Shown: positions 1 to 6,639, counted from the first letter of the stretch. The stretch: DNA of 17,500 nucleotides from Symbiodinium natans (GCA_905221605.1 CAJNDS010002746.1:198389-215888), one strand, 5' to 3'. The notes: a model not told the origin generated them from the letters alone. Program-made: numbers and translations.

Positions 1-34
1 TGAAAGACTTGGGTTTAGGGTTTAAGGGTTTACA

Positions 35-158
35 CTTCTAGCCCAGGAACCATACTATAATATCGGGCACCCTTTTTTGGAGGTTGGTTACTTGACAAGG
101 GAACCCAGAGCAAAAGAAAAAAAACAAGTCAAAGGGCACCACAGGGCTGCCGAGAAAC
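35..158 (-). mobile_element. Family A inverted-repeat element, probable intron
   Basis: On the plus strand it starts CTTCTAGCCCAGG and ends CAGGGCTGCCGAG at 154. The middle GACAAGGGAACCCAGAGC matches the middle of intron 2 at 2774-2886. The minus-strand end CTAGAAG would give the acceptor AG. No clean target duplication is seen. It directly abuts the exon at 159-226, as an introner would. Confidence 0.5.
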
Positions 159-226
159 TTCCAGCGCGTCCCCAAGCTGGGCATGGATCTCCGCGAGGTC
201 GGCACCCATTTTGTCAGCTGAAGGTG
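159..226 (-). CDS. Exon of the same partial gene, ending at a family A element
   Basis: The frame contains ADKMGADLAEIHAQLGDALE, a clear amphipathic helix. The acceptor is uncertain: AG sites precede 233, 226 and 217, and the last two keep phase with the previous exon. The exon ends at GAA|GTTT, where a family A inverted-repeat element begins. Beyond that element the sequence is telomere-like, so the downstream exon is not visible or lies outside the window. Confidence 0.45.
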
Positions 227-239
227 CTGTCGTCTGGTT

Positions 240-330
240 GATATGACCTAGTTCATGGGTTGAGATCCTATTGACAATGTGTACTTCTACTCCTTATTGA
301 GTTTTAAGTACCCTTAAACATGTAACATGT
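240..330. other. Intron between partial-gene exons; short palindromes
   Basis: Holds GTAACATGTTAC and other short inverted repeats, but no clear element ends. Nothing else is seen. Confidence 0.3.
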
Positions 331-352
331 TACCCCACTATGACAAAGTGAC

Positions 353-539
353 CCGGCTGATCAGGCTGACCAGGTTCTAGGGTCAGATCGCAGGCGCGGA
401 CCACGTAGTTTGTGTAGGAGTAGACGCTGAAGACGAAGCTGAGCAATTGCACCAGCATCTGCCTGGCCGTCGTGACCGTCAGAAACAAAGAGTAGCCAGT
501 TAGCAAGCTGCACACAAGAGCTTCCTCGCGTCCTTCTTC
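353..539 (-). CDS. Exon with a membrane helix, same partial gene
   Basis: It begins GAAGAAGGACGCGAGG after the acceptor ACTAAG and runs open for 62 codons: a charged start (EEGREEALVC), one hydrophobic helix (LLTGYSLFLTVTT), a second near-hydrophobic segment (MLVQLLSFVFSVYSYTNYVV), then Pro/Gly-rich PGQPDQP. The donor is placed at GTCAC after CCGG; read-through would stop at 330. Likely a membrane protein, family not recognised. Confidence 0.55.
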
Positions 540-597
540 CTTAGTTGTCCAAAAGCCCTAAACCCTAGACCCTAAACCCTAAACCCTATGGGAAGAC
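540..597 (-). repeat. 58-bp intron built mainly of telomere-like repeats
   Basis: On the minus strand it runs GTCTTCCCATAGGG, then four copies of TTTAGGG or close variants, then CTTTTGGACAACTAAG. Its removal keeps frame between the flanking exons. Confidence 0.4.
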
Positions 598-651
598 TTT
601 CCGGCAGCAACCGCAAGCCGCAAGGATGCTCTCCAACCCGTCCGAAGGGTT
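598..651 (-). CDS. Short exon, 18 codons, of the same partial gene
   Basis: It follows the acceptor CCCTTTAAG and reads NPSDGLESILAACGCCRK, ending at GTCTTC. It is phase 0 at both ends and joins in frame to the exons on either side. The intron between it and the next exon (597-540) is only 58 bp and contains four telomere-like repeats. Confidence 0.5.
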
Positions 652-777
652 CTTAAAGGGTTACATACACCCCTTATATAAGTACCCTAAACCCTAAGCC
701 CTAAACCCTAAACCTGGAACCCCCTCCCTGAAGAACAACCCTAAACCCTAAACCCTAAACCAAATCATGTAGTAATC

Positions 778-859
778 CTTACGAGTTGCATCGAGAAGGT
801 CCAAGATATCTTGGCGCAGGATGCCTCGGCGGACGCAGTCCTGCATTGCCTGCCGACGG
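778..859 (-). CDS. Exon of partial minus-strand gene (unknown function)
   Basis: After the acceptor CCCTAG the frame reads RRQAMQDCVRRGILRQDILD and continues to a Thr-Arg-Lys end, with amphipathic charged helix texture. Two donors are possible: GTAAGG at 782, or GA after AAG at 777. Only the second keeps phase with the next exon. Upstream lies the TTTGGGG block, which on this strand gives a C-rich tract before the AG. The product is not recognised. Confidence 0.55.
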
Positions 860-861
860 CT

Positions 862-1050
862 AGGGTTTGGGGTTTGGGGTTTGGGGTTTGGGGTTTGGGG
901 TTTTGGGGTTTGGGGTTTGGGGTTTGGGGTTTGGGTTTGGGGTTTGGGGTTTGGGGTTTAGGGTTTAGGGTTTAGGGTTTACGGTGTAGGGTGTAGGGTG
1001 TAGGGTGTAGGGTGTAGGGTTTAGGGTTTAGGGTTTAGGGTTAGGGTTTA
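862..1050 (+). repeat. Telomere-like block with homogenised variants
   Basis: About 13 units of TTTGGGG, then about four TTTAGGG, then five TGTAGGG, then TTTAGGG again. Variants occur in runs rather than being scattered, which points to local amplification (slippage or unequal exchange) after seeding. Confidence 0.9.
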
Positions 1051-1471
1051 ATAACAATCACAGTCAGAATATAGTAATCATAGTAGTAATAGTAGCAATA
1101 AGTATAAAAGTAAGAAAAGAAATAAAAGCAAACGAAAAGTAGCAACTATGCATAAAAGTAGTACAAGTAATAAAGTATTCATTGTAAGGAGAGGAATACT
1201 AGTAATTATATAAGCAAGAAAGGTAATAACAAGAGAATCACCGTAATAATCGTAATAACAGTACGAACAGACATCAGTGTAATGATCGTAATAATAGTCA
1301 TAAAGAGTACCAATCATAATAATAGTAGTCATAGCATTAGTAATAACAGTGATAAGTGAGAACAATAGTACCAATAATCATCGTAAACAACAGCAAGAAC
1401 AACGGTAATAACAACAGTGCTAAATTATCAATTTTGTCTTGCTGCTCAAGCAATCCTCCTCATTATCATTG
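1051..1471. repeat. AT-rich low-complexity region (TAA/TAG/GTA-type imperfect microsatellite)
   Basis: Long run of ATAGTAGTAATAGT-like triplets, sharply unlike the GC-balanced flanks. The 98-codon minus frame here (1078-1374) is composed of this simple sequence and is not regarded as a gene. It borders the 3' end of the ankyrin gene. Confidence 0.8.
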
Positions 1472-2773
1472 TTATTTTTGTATTCTTATTATTTGAAGAT
1501 AATGGAGCCTTTCACCCCAAGCCCATGCATCACAAATGCAACTGGCCTGCCAGAGGCACCACGGCTTCACAATGTACATCTGCTTCAGAACGCTTCGCGC
1601 CACCACGAAGGCTGTGATGGCGCCAAGGATGTACTGCTCTTGCCGAAGGAAGGCAACCACGGTGGCGACATCCAGGCCTACGTCGGTAAACATCAATACC
1701 ATGCTCTGGTAGAGCCCAAAGTCCCGCCAAGGACACCCGAAACCACGTATCGGCCTGATCTTTGCGTCCACCTCGCAGAACTCTGCCGATTGCTTCTGGA
1801 GAAGATCCAGCGCTGCTCTCTCCAAGGATTCCTGATCACGAGCTTCATTGGGCCCGGTTGCGCAAACCAAGCCTGTGCAACGGCGCAGACAGCGCAGGCG
1901 CGAGGCAGCCAAAAGCTGCCAAAGGATGATGATGAGCAAATAAGCGGGGTAAGTCCAAAAAGAAACAAAATTCGTTACGCCTCGGTATACGTTTACCCAA
2001 ATCTCAAGTGTCGTGACAGGACCGGCCCAGTGAAGCAGCCAATCGGACTGCAAGCTCTTGTTGATGTGTGTCCACGAACCCTGGGTCCTTTCGAGATACC
2101 AGATGTCATAGAGTGGGTTTGTAATCCACGGGTACCAACTAGCTGGGGCCCAGCCCCAGGACGAAACAGCTCGCGCGGTGCTGCCAGTTTCAGAAAAATA
2201 ATGATGGGTGCCAGCAAACACCAACAGTAGTGTCAGATGCCGGGCCACAGCGGCCAGCTGGGATGCCAAACTTGTGGTGGCGATCGCCAGCACTGGGCGA
2301 CGGAACACTTTCTGTGGTCCGTGGATGATCGCCGCCGGAACACAATAAAGCAGCGCCACTAGCGGCAACCACCACATCGGGTTCATGGTTATAGTCGCCG
2401 TGCCAAACCAGTTGCATGCACTCCAGACTTCAATAAAGCGCCAGAGCCTCTTGACCGCCAAACATCTCACGAAGGCTCTTCGCACCAGCTGCTTGGCGCC
2501 TTCCATGAAAGGGTCCTGCGCATGAGCGGCTCGAGGCCGCCTGTTTCGCCAGAATTGCGCCAGGAGCTGCTCCAAGAGGACAGCAGCAACTGCCACGAGG
2601 ATCGAGCAAGCGGGAGTCGCCCACAACCGCCAGTCTTGCTGGCTGGCAGTTTCCCTCAGTCTGCTCCTCATGAGCTCCACCGCCTCGTCGTCCTCAAGCA
2701 GATCCACCAGCAAAGCTCCAAACTCGTCCCGAACTCCAGCATCACCACCGCAGTCCAGCCAGGACTCCAGTTC
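1472..2773 (-). CDS. Exon 3 of the ankyrin/membrane gene (membrane region)
   Basis: 433 codons plus stop. It opens with an acidic stretch (ALLVDLLEDDEAVELM), followed by hydrophobic segments: one near 380-400 of the joined protein, a pair at 457-478 and 488-515, one at 596-617 (YLLIIILWQLLAA), and two close ones at 686-723. The last pair carries TDVGLDVATVV and ITAFVVARSVLKQ. The D-x-x-x-D in a helix followed by a second helix loosely recalls XK-related membrane proteins; this is a weak inference. Cys-rich basic turns (RLRCLRRCTG) lie between helices. The final residues QIIRIQK come from AT-rich low-complexity sequence and may not be the native end; a further 3' exon is possible. Confidence 0.75.
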   Translation of the reverse strand, partial: ELESWLDCGGDAGVRDEFGALLVDLLEDDEAVELMRSRLRETASQQDWRLWATPACSILVAVAAVLLEQLLAQFWRNRRPRAAHAQDPFMEGAKQLVRRAFVRCLAVKRLWRFIEVWSACNWFGTATITMNPMWWLPLVALLYCVPAAIIHGPQKVFRRPVLAIATTSLASQLAAVARHLTLLLVFAGTHHYFSETGSTARAVSSWGWAPASWYPWITNPLYDIWYLERTQGSWTHINKSLQSDWLLHWAGPVTTLEIWVNVYRGVTNFVSFWTYPAYLLIIILWQLLAASRLRCLRRCTGLVCATGPNEARDQESLERAALDLLQKQSAEFCEVDAKIRPIRGFGCPWRDFGLYQSMVLMFTDVGLDVATVVAFLRQEQYILGAITAFVVARSVLKQMYIVKPWCLWQASCICDAWAWGERLHYLQIIRIQK

Positions 2774-3982
2774 CTTATAGCAGCCCAGCAATAAGGGTAT
2801 CCCGTTCTTGGTTGTTCTTTTTTTAATAAGGGAACCCCGAACTCAAAAAAGAGGGCTTAAAGGGTACCACTGGGCTCCCAAGGTTCTGGTTTTGACAAGC
2901 GCCAGGGAAAAGAGCACTGGAGGCTGGCTGCAGCACCCTTCCACTCTGAAGCCTTGAGGTCGCAACCCAAATGCAGCACGAACTTGCAGTCCAGGCGATC
3001 GTCAGAGGCATAGCTACCCGACCACGAGTAAAGCAACGCGTGGGCCACTTCGAAATGGCCCACGTAGGCTGCCATTTGCAGGGGTGTGAAGCCATAGCCG
3101 TATGCAGTTCTGACAGCGGTGCCTTCTGGCCAGTGCTCCAACAGAAGCTGCAAAACGGGCATGTGGCCAGCAAAAGCTGCAGCATGCACGGGATACGATC
3201 CCGATCCATAAAGCGCGTCATGTGCGTAGTTGCCTTCTGGCCAGTGCAGCAGCAGCAGTCGCACGGCTTCTACATGGCCGAAATAGGCTGAGATCTGAAG
3301 CGGCACAACACCATCAACCTTGGTGGTCAACCTAATCCCTGCAGCCCAGCGCTCCACAAGAAGTTGCAGCACTTCCACAGACCCACCAGCTGCGGCAAGA
3401 TGGAAGCAGTTGACGCCCGTGCCGTCAACGAGCGTGACGCCTTCCGGCCAGCGGTCTAGCACTAGCTCCAGGCATGCCGCGTGGCCGTAGGAGGCCGAAA
3501 CATGCAGCAACGTGGCGCCGGATGCGTTCCTGGCCTGGAGCCCTGCAGGCCAGTGCTGCAGCAGCAGCCGCAAGCAGTCCACACGGCCGTATTGGGCCGC
3601 CACATGCAAGAAGGTCTCTCCAGAACTGGTAAAACCTGTTTCCGGCCACTCGTCGATCAGCAGCTGCAGAACCTCGACGTGGCCTTCCGCGGTGGCATTC
3701 CGGATCAATGTGCCGCGGTACCTTGTAAACGACATGAACCGTAAAATTGGGGTCATATACCCGGACGCTACAATTCTCCTTGTAAGGGTATATGAATCAT
3801 AAAACCCTTTTAGGGTTCAGCGAGCCCCCAAGGTACTCATCATTGAGGGCGTGCCTGGACCGGAGCAGGTATTCGACTGCCTCAGTGTCGCCACGCGACA
3901 CAGACGCGGCAAGCTGCGACGCTTCGTCGTCAGCAGCCAGTGCCAGGGAGAGGGCACATAGGGCGCACATCCATGGCTTCAT
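1472..3982 (-). CDS. Three-exon gene: signal peptide, ankyrin repeats and multi-pass membrane protein
   Basis: Exons 3982-3837, 3721-2887 and 2773-1472 join without a frame break into 760 residues. Residues 1-17 look like a signal peptide (basic start, then a Leu/Ala core ending in Ala-Ala). Residues about 21-290 hold eight ankyrin repeats of 30-38 residues with a recurrent HWPEG or RWPEG turn. Residues about 380-400, 457-478, 488-515, 596-617 and 686-723 are hydrophobic segments. Seen: both introns contain in-frame stops (TGA, TAA), so splicing is required. Removing exactly the inverted-repeat elements plus one copy of each target duplication restores frame and completes the second ankyrin repeat. 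Known: ankyrin repeats bind proteins, and dinoflagellates have very many ankyrin-membrane fusions. The function here is not known. The last residues come from AT-rich DNA, so the true C-terminus may differ. The start ATG is the only one ahead of the signal peptide; TTTAGGG repeats lie just upstream. Confidence 0.8.
2774..2886 (-). mobile_element. Intron 2: introner-like inverted-repeat element, family A, GA-AG ends
   Basis: A 113-bp intron. On the minus strand it begins GAAC-CTTGGGAGCCCAG and ends CTGGGCTGCTATAAG, followed by GAAC again. So it has a 4-bp target duplication GAAC and element ends CTTG/TAAG with AGCCCAG and CTGGGCT in the arms. If spliced at the only frame-keeping site, the donor is GA, a non-canonical donor known to be used in dinoflagellates. 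The join is phase 0 and gives ...LSKP-ELESWLD. Family members lie at 35-154, 11897-12011 and 12026-12079. Confidence 0.75.
2887..3721 (-). CDS. Exon 2 of the ankyrin/membrane gene (seven ankyrin repeats)
   Basis: 835 bp. It starts after the acceptor TTTACAAG with GTACCGCGGC, so the codon split across intron 1 is Glu and is followed by Tyr-Arg-Gly-Thr-Leu. It carries seven repeats of the form G-x-x-x-LH-x-A-A-x-x-GH-x-x-x-LxLLL-x-x-WPEG, for example FLHVAAQYGRVDCLRLLLQH. The spacing of 34-38 residues is slightly longer than the usual 33. The exon ends at ...AAA CCA before the GAAC donor. If intron 2 were not removed the frame would stop inside the element ten codons later, giving a seven-repeat protein without the membrane part. 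Confidence 0.85.
3722..3836 (-). mobile_element. Intron 1: introner-like inverted-repeat element, family B
   Basis: A 115-bp intron, GT...AG, lying wholly within an inverted-repeat element. On the minus strand it starts GTAC-CTTGGGGGCTCGCTGAACC and ends GGTTCATGTCGTTTACAAG, followed by GTAC again. GTAC is therefore a 4-bp target duplication and CTTG...CAAG are the element ends. The arms match through TGAACC(C/G)TAAAA and CATATACCC. The donor GT belongs to the duplicated target and the acceptor AG to the element. The pre-insertion site reads GATGAGTACCGCGG, which is in frame. Relatives lie at 10755-10847, 11631-11708 and 15374-15490. Confidence 0.8.
3837..3982 (-). CDS. Exon 1 of the ankyrin/membrane gene (signal peptide and first ankyrin repeat)
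   Basis: The exon encodes 48 codons plus two bases (GA). It begins with MKPWMCALCALSLALAA, a good secretory signal, followed by a degenerate ankyrin helix pair containing SRGDTEAVEYLL. The exon ends at GATGA, followed by the donor GTAC. Read without splicing, the frame runs on into the inverted-repeat element and stops after 13 more codons. Sixteen bases upstream of the ATG a CCCTAAA tract begins; on this strand it gives many TTTAG sites, any of which could act as the spliced-leader acceptor (inference). Confidence 0.75.
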
Positions 3983-3998
3983 CGGGCGGCGAATCCAA

Positions 3999-4058
3999 TC
4001 CCTAAACCCTAAACCCTAAACCCTCAACCCTAAACCCTAAACCCAAAACCCTAAACCC
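3999..4058 (-). repeat. Telomere-like tract (CCCTAAA on plus strand)
   Basis: Seven to eight units with single-base variants, immediately upstream of the ankyrin gene start. Confidence 0.85.
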
Positions 4059-4095
4059 TAGGTTGAAATCCCAACATTCCCAAAGCCTAGACCCC

Positions 4096-4215
4096 AACAC
4101 CCCCTCCCTGTGCTTCGGGGGTACGTTTGACAAGGCAGCTGTCGCAGGCTTCTCACGAGGCCTGGTTCTTTTGCTGCGGATGGCGCATCGGAAAAGCCAG
4201 CTAAGCATGACATGA
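4096..4215 (+). CDS. Exon-like open segment, plus strand
   Basis: The frame reads ...GTFDKAAVAGFSRGLVLLLR and continues to ATG ACA TGA. The codon texture is coding-like with a hydrophobic centre. The opposite strand is also open across the same bases, so the strand is uncertain. This is one of the few segments that reads better on plus. Product not recognised. Confidence 0.3.
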   Translation, partial: NTPSLCFGGTFDKAAVAGFSRGLVLLLRMAHRKSQLSMT

Positions 4216-4317
4216 GTCATCGCATGCTAACAGTACTCGTGACGCAATTGTCATAGGAGAGAGGGCCTTTTGTGTACTATTTGGCGCTTTTCTCTACACG
4301 CCATGCTGTTATTTAAA

Positions 4318-4377
4318 GGGTTGAACTCAAGAATTGTGAGTTCACGAGTGCCCTCGCGAAATCAAGTAATTCAAGCT
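4318..4377. repeat. Imperfect palindrome, hairpin 1 of 3
   Basis: Left TTGAACTCAAGAATT...TTCACGAG and right CTCGCGAAATCAAGTAATTCAAG pair imperfectly around a TGCC loop. Confidence 0.55.
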
Positions 4378-4537
4378 CCCGGTTTGCATTATTCGGTAAA
4401 TACGAGTTCACGAAACACTAAACTTACCCTAAACCCTAAACTCTGAACCCTAAACCCCAAACCCTAAACCCTAAGTTCAAAGTTCAAATTATAAGAGCAG
4501 TTCATATAAATCGAACGAGTCAAACCCACGATAGGGA

Positions 4538-4592
4538 GTTTTCGAACGATTTGAATTCACGAGGCCCTTGGTGAATTCAAATACTTCAAATC
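4538..4592. repeat. Palindrome, hairpin 2 of 3
   Basis: The core TTTGAATTCAC-gaggcccttg-GTGAATTCAAA is a near-perfect stem. The loop motif resembles those of hairpins 1 and 3, so the three may be copies of one small element. Confidence 0.6.
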
Positions 4593-4616
4593 AGGGATTT
4601 GAACTGTTTGAACTTG

Positions 4617-4643
4617 TAATTCACAAGGGGCCTTGTGGATTAC
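4617..4643. repeat. Palindrome, hairpin 3 of 3
   Basis: TAATTCACAAGG...CCTTGTGGATTA forms a stem. The rest of 4216-4800 holds telomere-like tracts (4426-4472, 4643-4671, 4726-4795) and no convincing gene. Confidence 0.55.
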
Positions 4644-4819
4644 CCTAAACCCTAAACGCTAAACCCTAAATCCCCGATTTGAACTTTGAATTGTTTGAAG
4701 TAATGATCTTGATGCCCATAGCCCACCCTAAACCTTAAACCCTAAACCCTAAGCCCTAAACCCTAAGCCCTAAACCCTAAACCCTAAACACTAAGTGTTT
4801 GGGGATCTTGGTGAGATAC

Positions 4820-4865
4820 GTCCAGGTGCAGCACTTGCAATCTAAGCAGCCAGGACGCCAGCTGG
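4820..4865 (-). CDS. Exon-like segment with good splice ends
   Basis: The acceptor CATCCTAG precedes 4865 and a donor GTATCT follows 4820. Between them the frame reads QLASWLLRLQVLHLD, a hydrophobic helix. Family not recognised. Confidence 0.4.
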
Positions 4866-4944
4866 CTAGGATGAATGTAGGGTTTAGGGTTTAGGCCACT
4901 GCTTCGGGTCTCGGGTTTAGGGTTCAGGGCCAAGGGTTAGTTTG

Positions 4945-5018
4945 GTTCAACATGGTGGCAGTTTGTGTTTGGAGACACTTGTGGCTGGCCTGGGTACTGT
5001 CAGAGAACTAGGAGCCCT
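4945..5018 (-). CDS. Exon-like segment, strand uncertain
   Basis: The minus frame reads APSSLTVPRPATSVSKHKLP. The plus frame MVAVCVWRHLWLAWVLSEN is also open and hydrophobic. Either may be real. Confidence 0.25.
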
Positions 5019-5051
5019 AAACCCTAAACCCCAAACCCCAAACCCTAAATC

Positions 5052-5166
5052 CGAAGCAGTGGCCTCCTTGAAACACCATGATGAGGTGCCAGAGGCCAAA
5101 GGCCATGGGAATGATGGTGATGAGCGTCAAGGATCCCTCGCGGCGGGTTCGCGCTTGGCGGCTCAT
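5052..5166 (-). CDS. Exon-like segment with membrane helix
   Basis: From ATG at 5166 the frame reads MSRQARTRREGSLTLITIIP and then a hydrophobic helix (MAFGLWHLIMVF) ending GGHCF before telomere-like sequence. Basic residues followed by a helix suggest a membrane anchor. The frame continues through the TTTAGGG tract only by chance. Confidence 0.45.
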
Positions 5167-5189
5167 GGAACGAAATCCATAAGCCAATC

Positions 5190-5700
5190 GTAACCCTATT
5201 GGGGTCCTCAAGTGTGCTTTATTAATCCTAAACCCGACAAACCCTAACCCCAAACCCTAAACCCTAAAGCCTAGAACCCTAAACCTGGGATATTACTAGG
5301 GTTTTGCGCTAGGGCTCCGACTCCAGACCCTTTTTTTATGCCGACTGGCGCCCTTTAACCCTGAAGCCTGTTGAGGCTTTCAGGGTGTAGGGCTTTCGGG
5401 TTCGGTTTGTTGGATTTTTACTACTATTTGTTTATGTTTAGGGCTTTCGGGAATATAAGGCTGTAGGGCATTAAGGGTATTTTAGGGCTTTGGGGAATTT
5501 GTGAGTTCATGGGTGGCCCTGGCTGGGGTTGTAAGCCTAAAGTGGGGCAATGCTGGTGGACGAACCGCCAAGCAGGGTGTGTGGTTGAGTTTGGGGCTTA
5601 TATAGGCTTAGGTCAGTCCATAATAGGGATGATAGTACCCCCTATTCCTAGCCCTACTAAGGACTGCTAGTATAAGTTGGAACATTCCAAGGCTTACGGC
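5190..5700. other. Mostly non-coding mosaic
   Basis: Holds a CTTGAGGACC family-B-like end (minus, about 5210), telomere-like variants, a strong hairpin CCCTGAAGCC/GGCTTTCAGGG (5359-5385), and a weak open minus frame at about 5484-5600 (LNHTPCLAVRPPALPHF). No confident gene. Confidence 0.4.
5605..5692. mobile_element. Family D inverted-repeat element, degraded copy
   Basis: The right arm ACTAAGGACTGCTAGTATAA then GTTGGAACATTCCAAG matches the arms at 8479-8570 and 15201-15292. The left arm is decayed. The right end is CCAAG, giving the shared CTTG...CAAG type of terminus. Confidence 0.5.
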
Positions 5701-5724
5701 TCTCTCCGTTAGGGAGGACTGAGG

Positions 5725-5777
5725 CCCTGCATCAACACCCCGAGCCACAGCGCCTGCCTGAACAACGTACCCTGAGT
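5725..5777 (-). CDS. Exon-like segment, hydrophobic
   Basis: Reads TQGTLFRQALWLGVLMQG with coding texture. It may belong with the membrane exon at 5905-6035 in one gene. Product not recognised. Confidence 0.35.
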
Positions 5778-5778
5778 C

Positions 5779-5871
5779 CTAGAATACTCGACTGAAAGGA
5801 ACATCCTCGTCCCTGGATACCCTTAGCTGCAAATGCACCCAAAGAACGCTTCTACTGCAGCTGCGCCTTAG
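5779..5871 (-). CDS. Exon-like segment
   Basis: Open frame after a CCTTAAGG-type border reading RRSCSRSVLWVHLQLRVSRD and on to a TAG at 5779. The frame differs from the next segment (5725-5777). Modest support. Confidence 0.3.
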   Translation of the reverse strand, partial: LRRSCSRSVLWVHLQLRVSRDEDVPFSRVF

Positions 5872-5904
5872 GGTTTCGGGTTTAGGGTTTAGGGTTTAGG
5901 ACGC

Positions 5905-6035
5905 CTAGGGCACTCCGGCAAATTGAATTGCAGCCAGGGCCAGGGCGTGAATAAGGAACGATGCGCAAGTGTACAGGAACACCATGTACACGAAGCCAGC
6001 GAGAGTTGCCTTGCGGATCTGGTCGGGCCGAAAAA
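5905..6035 (-). CDS. Probable terminal exon with membrane helix
   Basis: Reads RPDQIRKATLAGFVYMVFLY, then CASFLIHALALAAIQFAGVP and TAG. The start (RPDQIRKAT) is a basic cap and two adjoining hydrophobic stretches follow, strongly coding-like. A TTTAG|TGCC acceptor from a telomere-like repeat lies upstream. Family not recognised. Confidence 0.55.
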
Positions 6036-6390
6036 AGGCACTAAACCCTAAAGCAAGGGGAAGAAAAGGGCCTACGGGCCTACTCTGGGTCCCAGACTCC
6101 CTGGTGTGGGGGAGTAGTTACATTGATGTCACCGGGTGTCTCCCTGTCCTTTCGTTTGTGACAGGGGCTTGCGGTATCCTGACCTTAAAACCAGGAAGAA
6201 GGGAGACGACTGGGCGTCCTCGAATTTAGACAGAAACCACGTGGCCTGAAACCCCCACAAACACCCTCGCAGGGCCGGACAGTCCCCATGAGGCTGGGGG
6301 ACCCTGGGCCCATGTACTACAAAAGGCCCACTGCGTACATGAACAGAAGTTGTAGTCTGTGCAGTTTCGAACGTGCTTAGCAAGAGAATC
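6036..6390 (-). other. Unclear region with a weak open minus frame
   Basis: An 84-codon minus frame (6383-6129) is open but shows no motif or splice support. Another minus frame is open around 6230-6310. The sequence is not repeat-like, so undetected exons are possible. Confidence 0.2.
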
Positions 6391-6476
6391 TCAGGAGATG
6401 AGGTTAGGAAATTCTTTAGGTTCCCGCATTTGTCAGGACATGACGTTAGGAAATTCTTTAGGTTCCCCCGTATTTC
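6391..6476. repeat. 42-bp tandem duplication
   Basis: Two copies of a unit containing GTTAGGAAATTCTTTAGGTT, starting TCAGGAGATGAG and TCAGGACATGAC, with few differences. Confidence 0.8.
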
Positions 6477-6544
6477 GGACGAACCCTAAACCCTAATCCC
6501 TACTCCCTAATCCCTAAAGCCTGAACCTTTTTTGGTTTTGTTTT

Positions 6545-6616
6545 TCATGTCTCTGGGGCAGAGGCCACGAAGATGACGATGAACAGGTGCAGCTTCGCTT
6601 TCGTGATGGACGCGAC
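6545..6616 (-). CDS. Probable terminal exon with membrane helix
   Basis: After the acceptor GTTAAG the frame reads VASITKAKLHLFIVIFVASA, then PET and TGA. Basic cap then helix. Likely an exon of the same minus-strand gene block as 5905-6035. Confidence 0.45.
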   Translation of the reverse strand, partial: VASITKAKLHLFIVIFVASAPET

Positions 6617-6639
6617 CTTAACGGAGCACCCAATTTTTA

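Noticed and set aside
862-1050. CRISPR array or other spaced repeat
   Set aside because: Heptamers are contiguous with no unique spacers; the motif is telomeric.
1078-1374. 98-codon minus frame rich in Leu, Tyr and Ile
   Set aside because: Made of AT-rich triplet repeats; low-complexity translation, no splice or motif support.
1439-2230. 263-codon plus-strand open frame
   Set aside because: It is the complement of exon 3 of the ankyrin gene, which has membrane helices, splice support and frame continuity on minus; the plus frame has no motif.
2785-2791. TTG start for the membrane frame at 2791
   Set aside because: The first residues lie inside the family A element; splicing from exon 2 at 2773 explains the frame without an unusual start.
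4002-4220. 72-codon minus frame
   Set aside because: Its C-terminal part is translated telomere repeat, and the plus frame across the same unique bases looks at least as good.
5359-5385. Strong hairpin as a bacterial-type terminator
   Set aside because: The context is eukaryotic and no T-run or gene end accompanies it.
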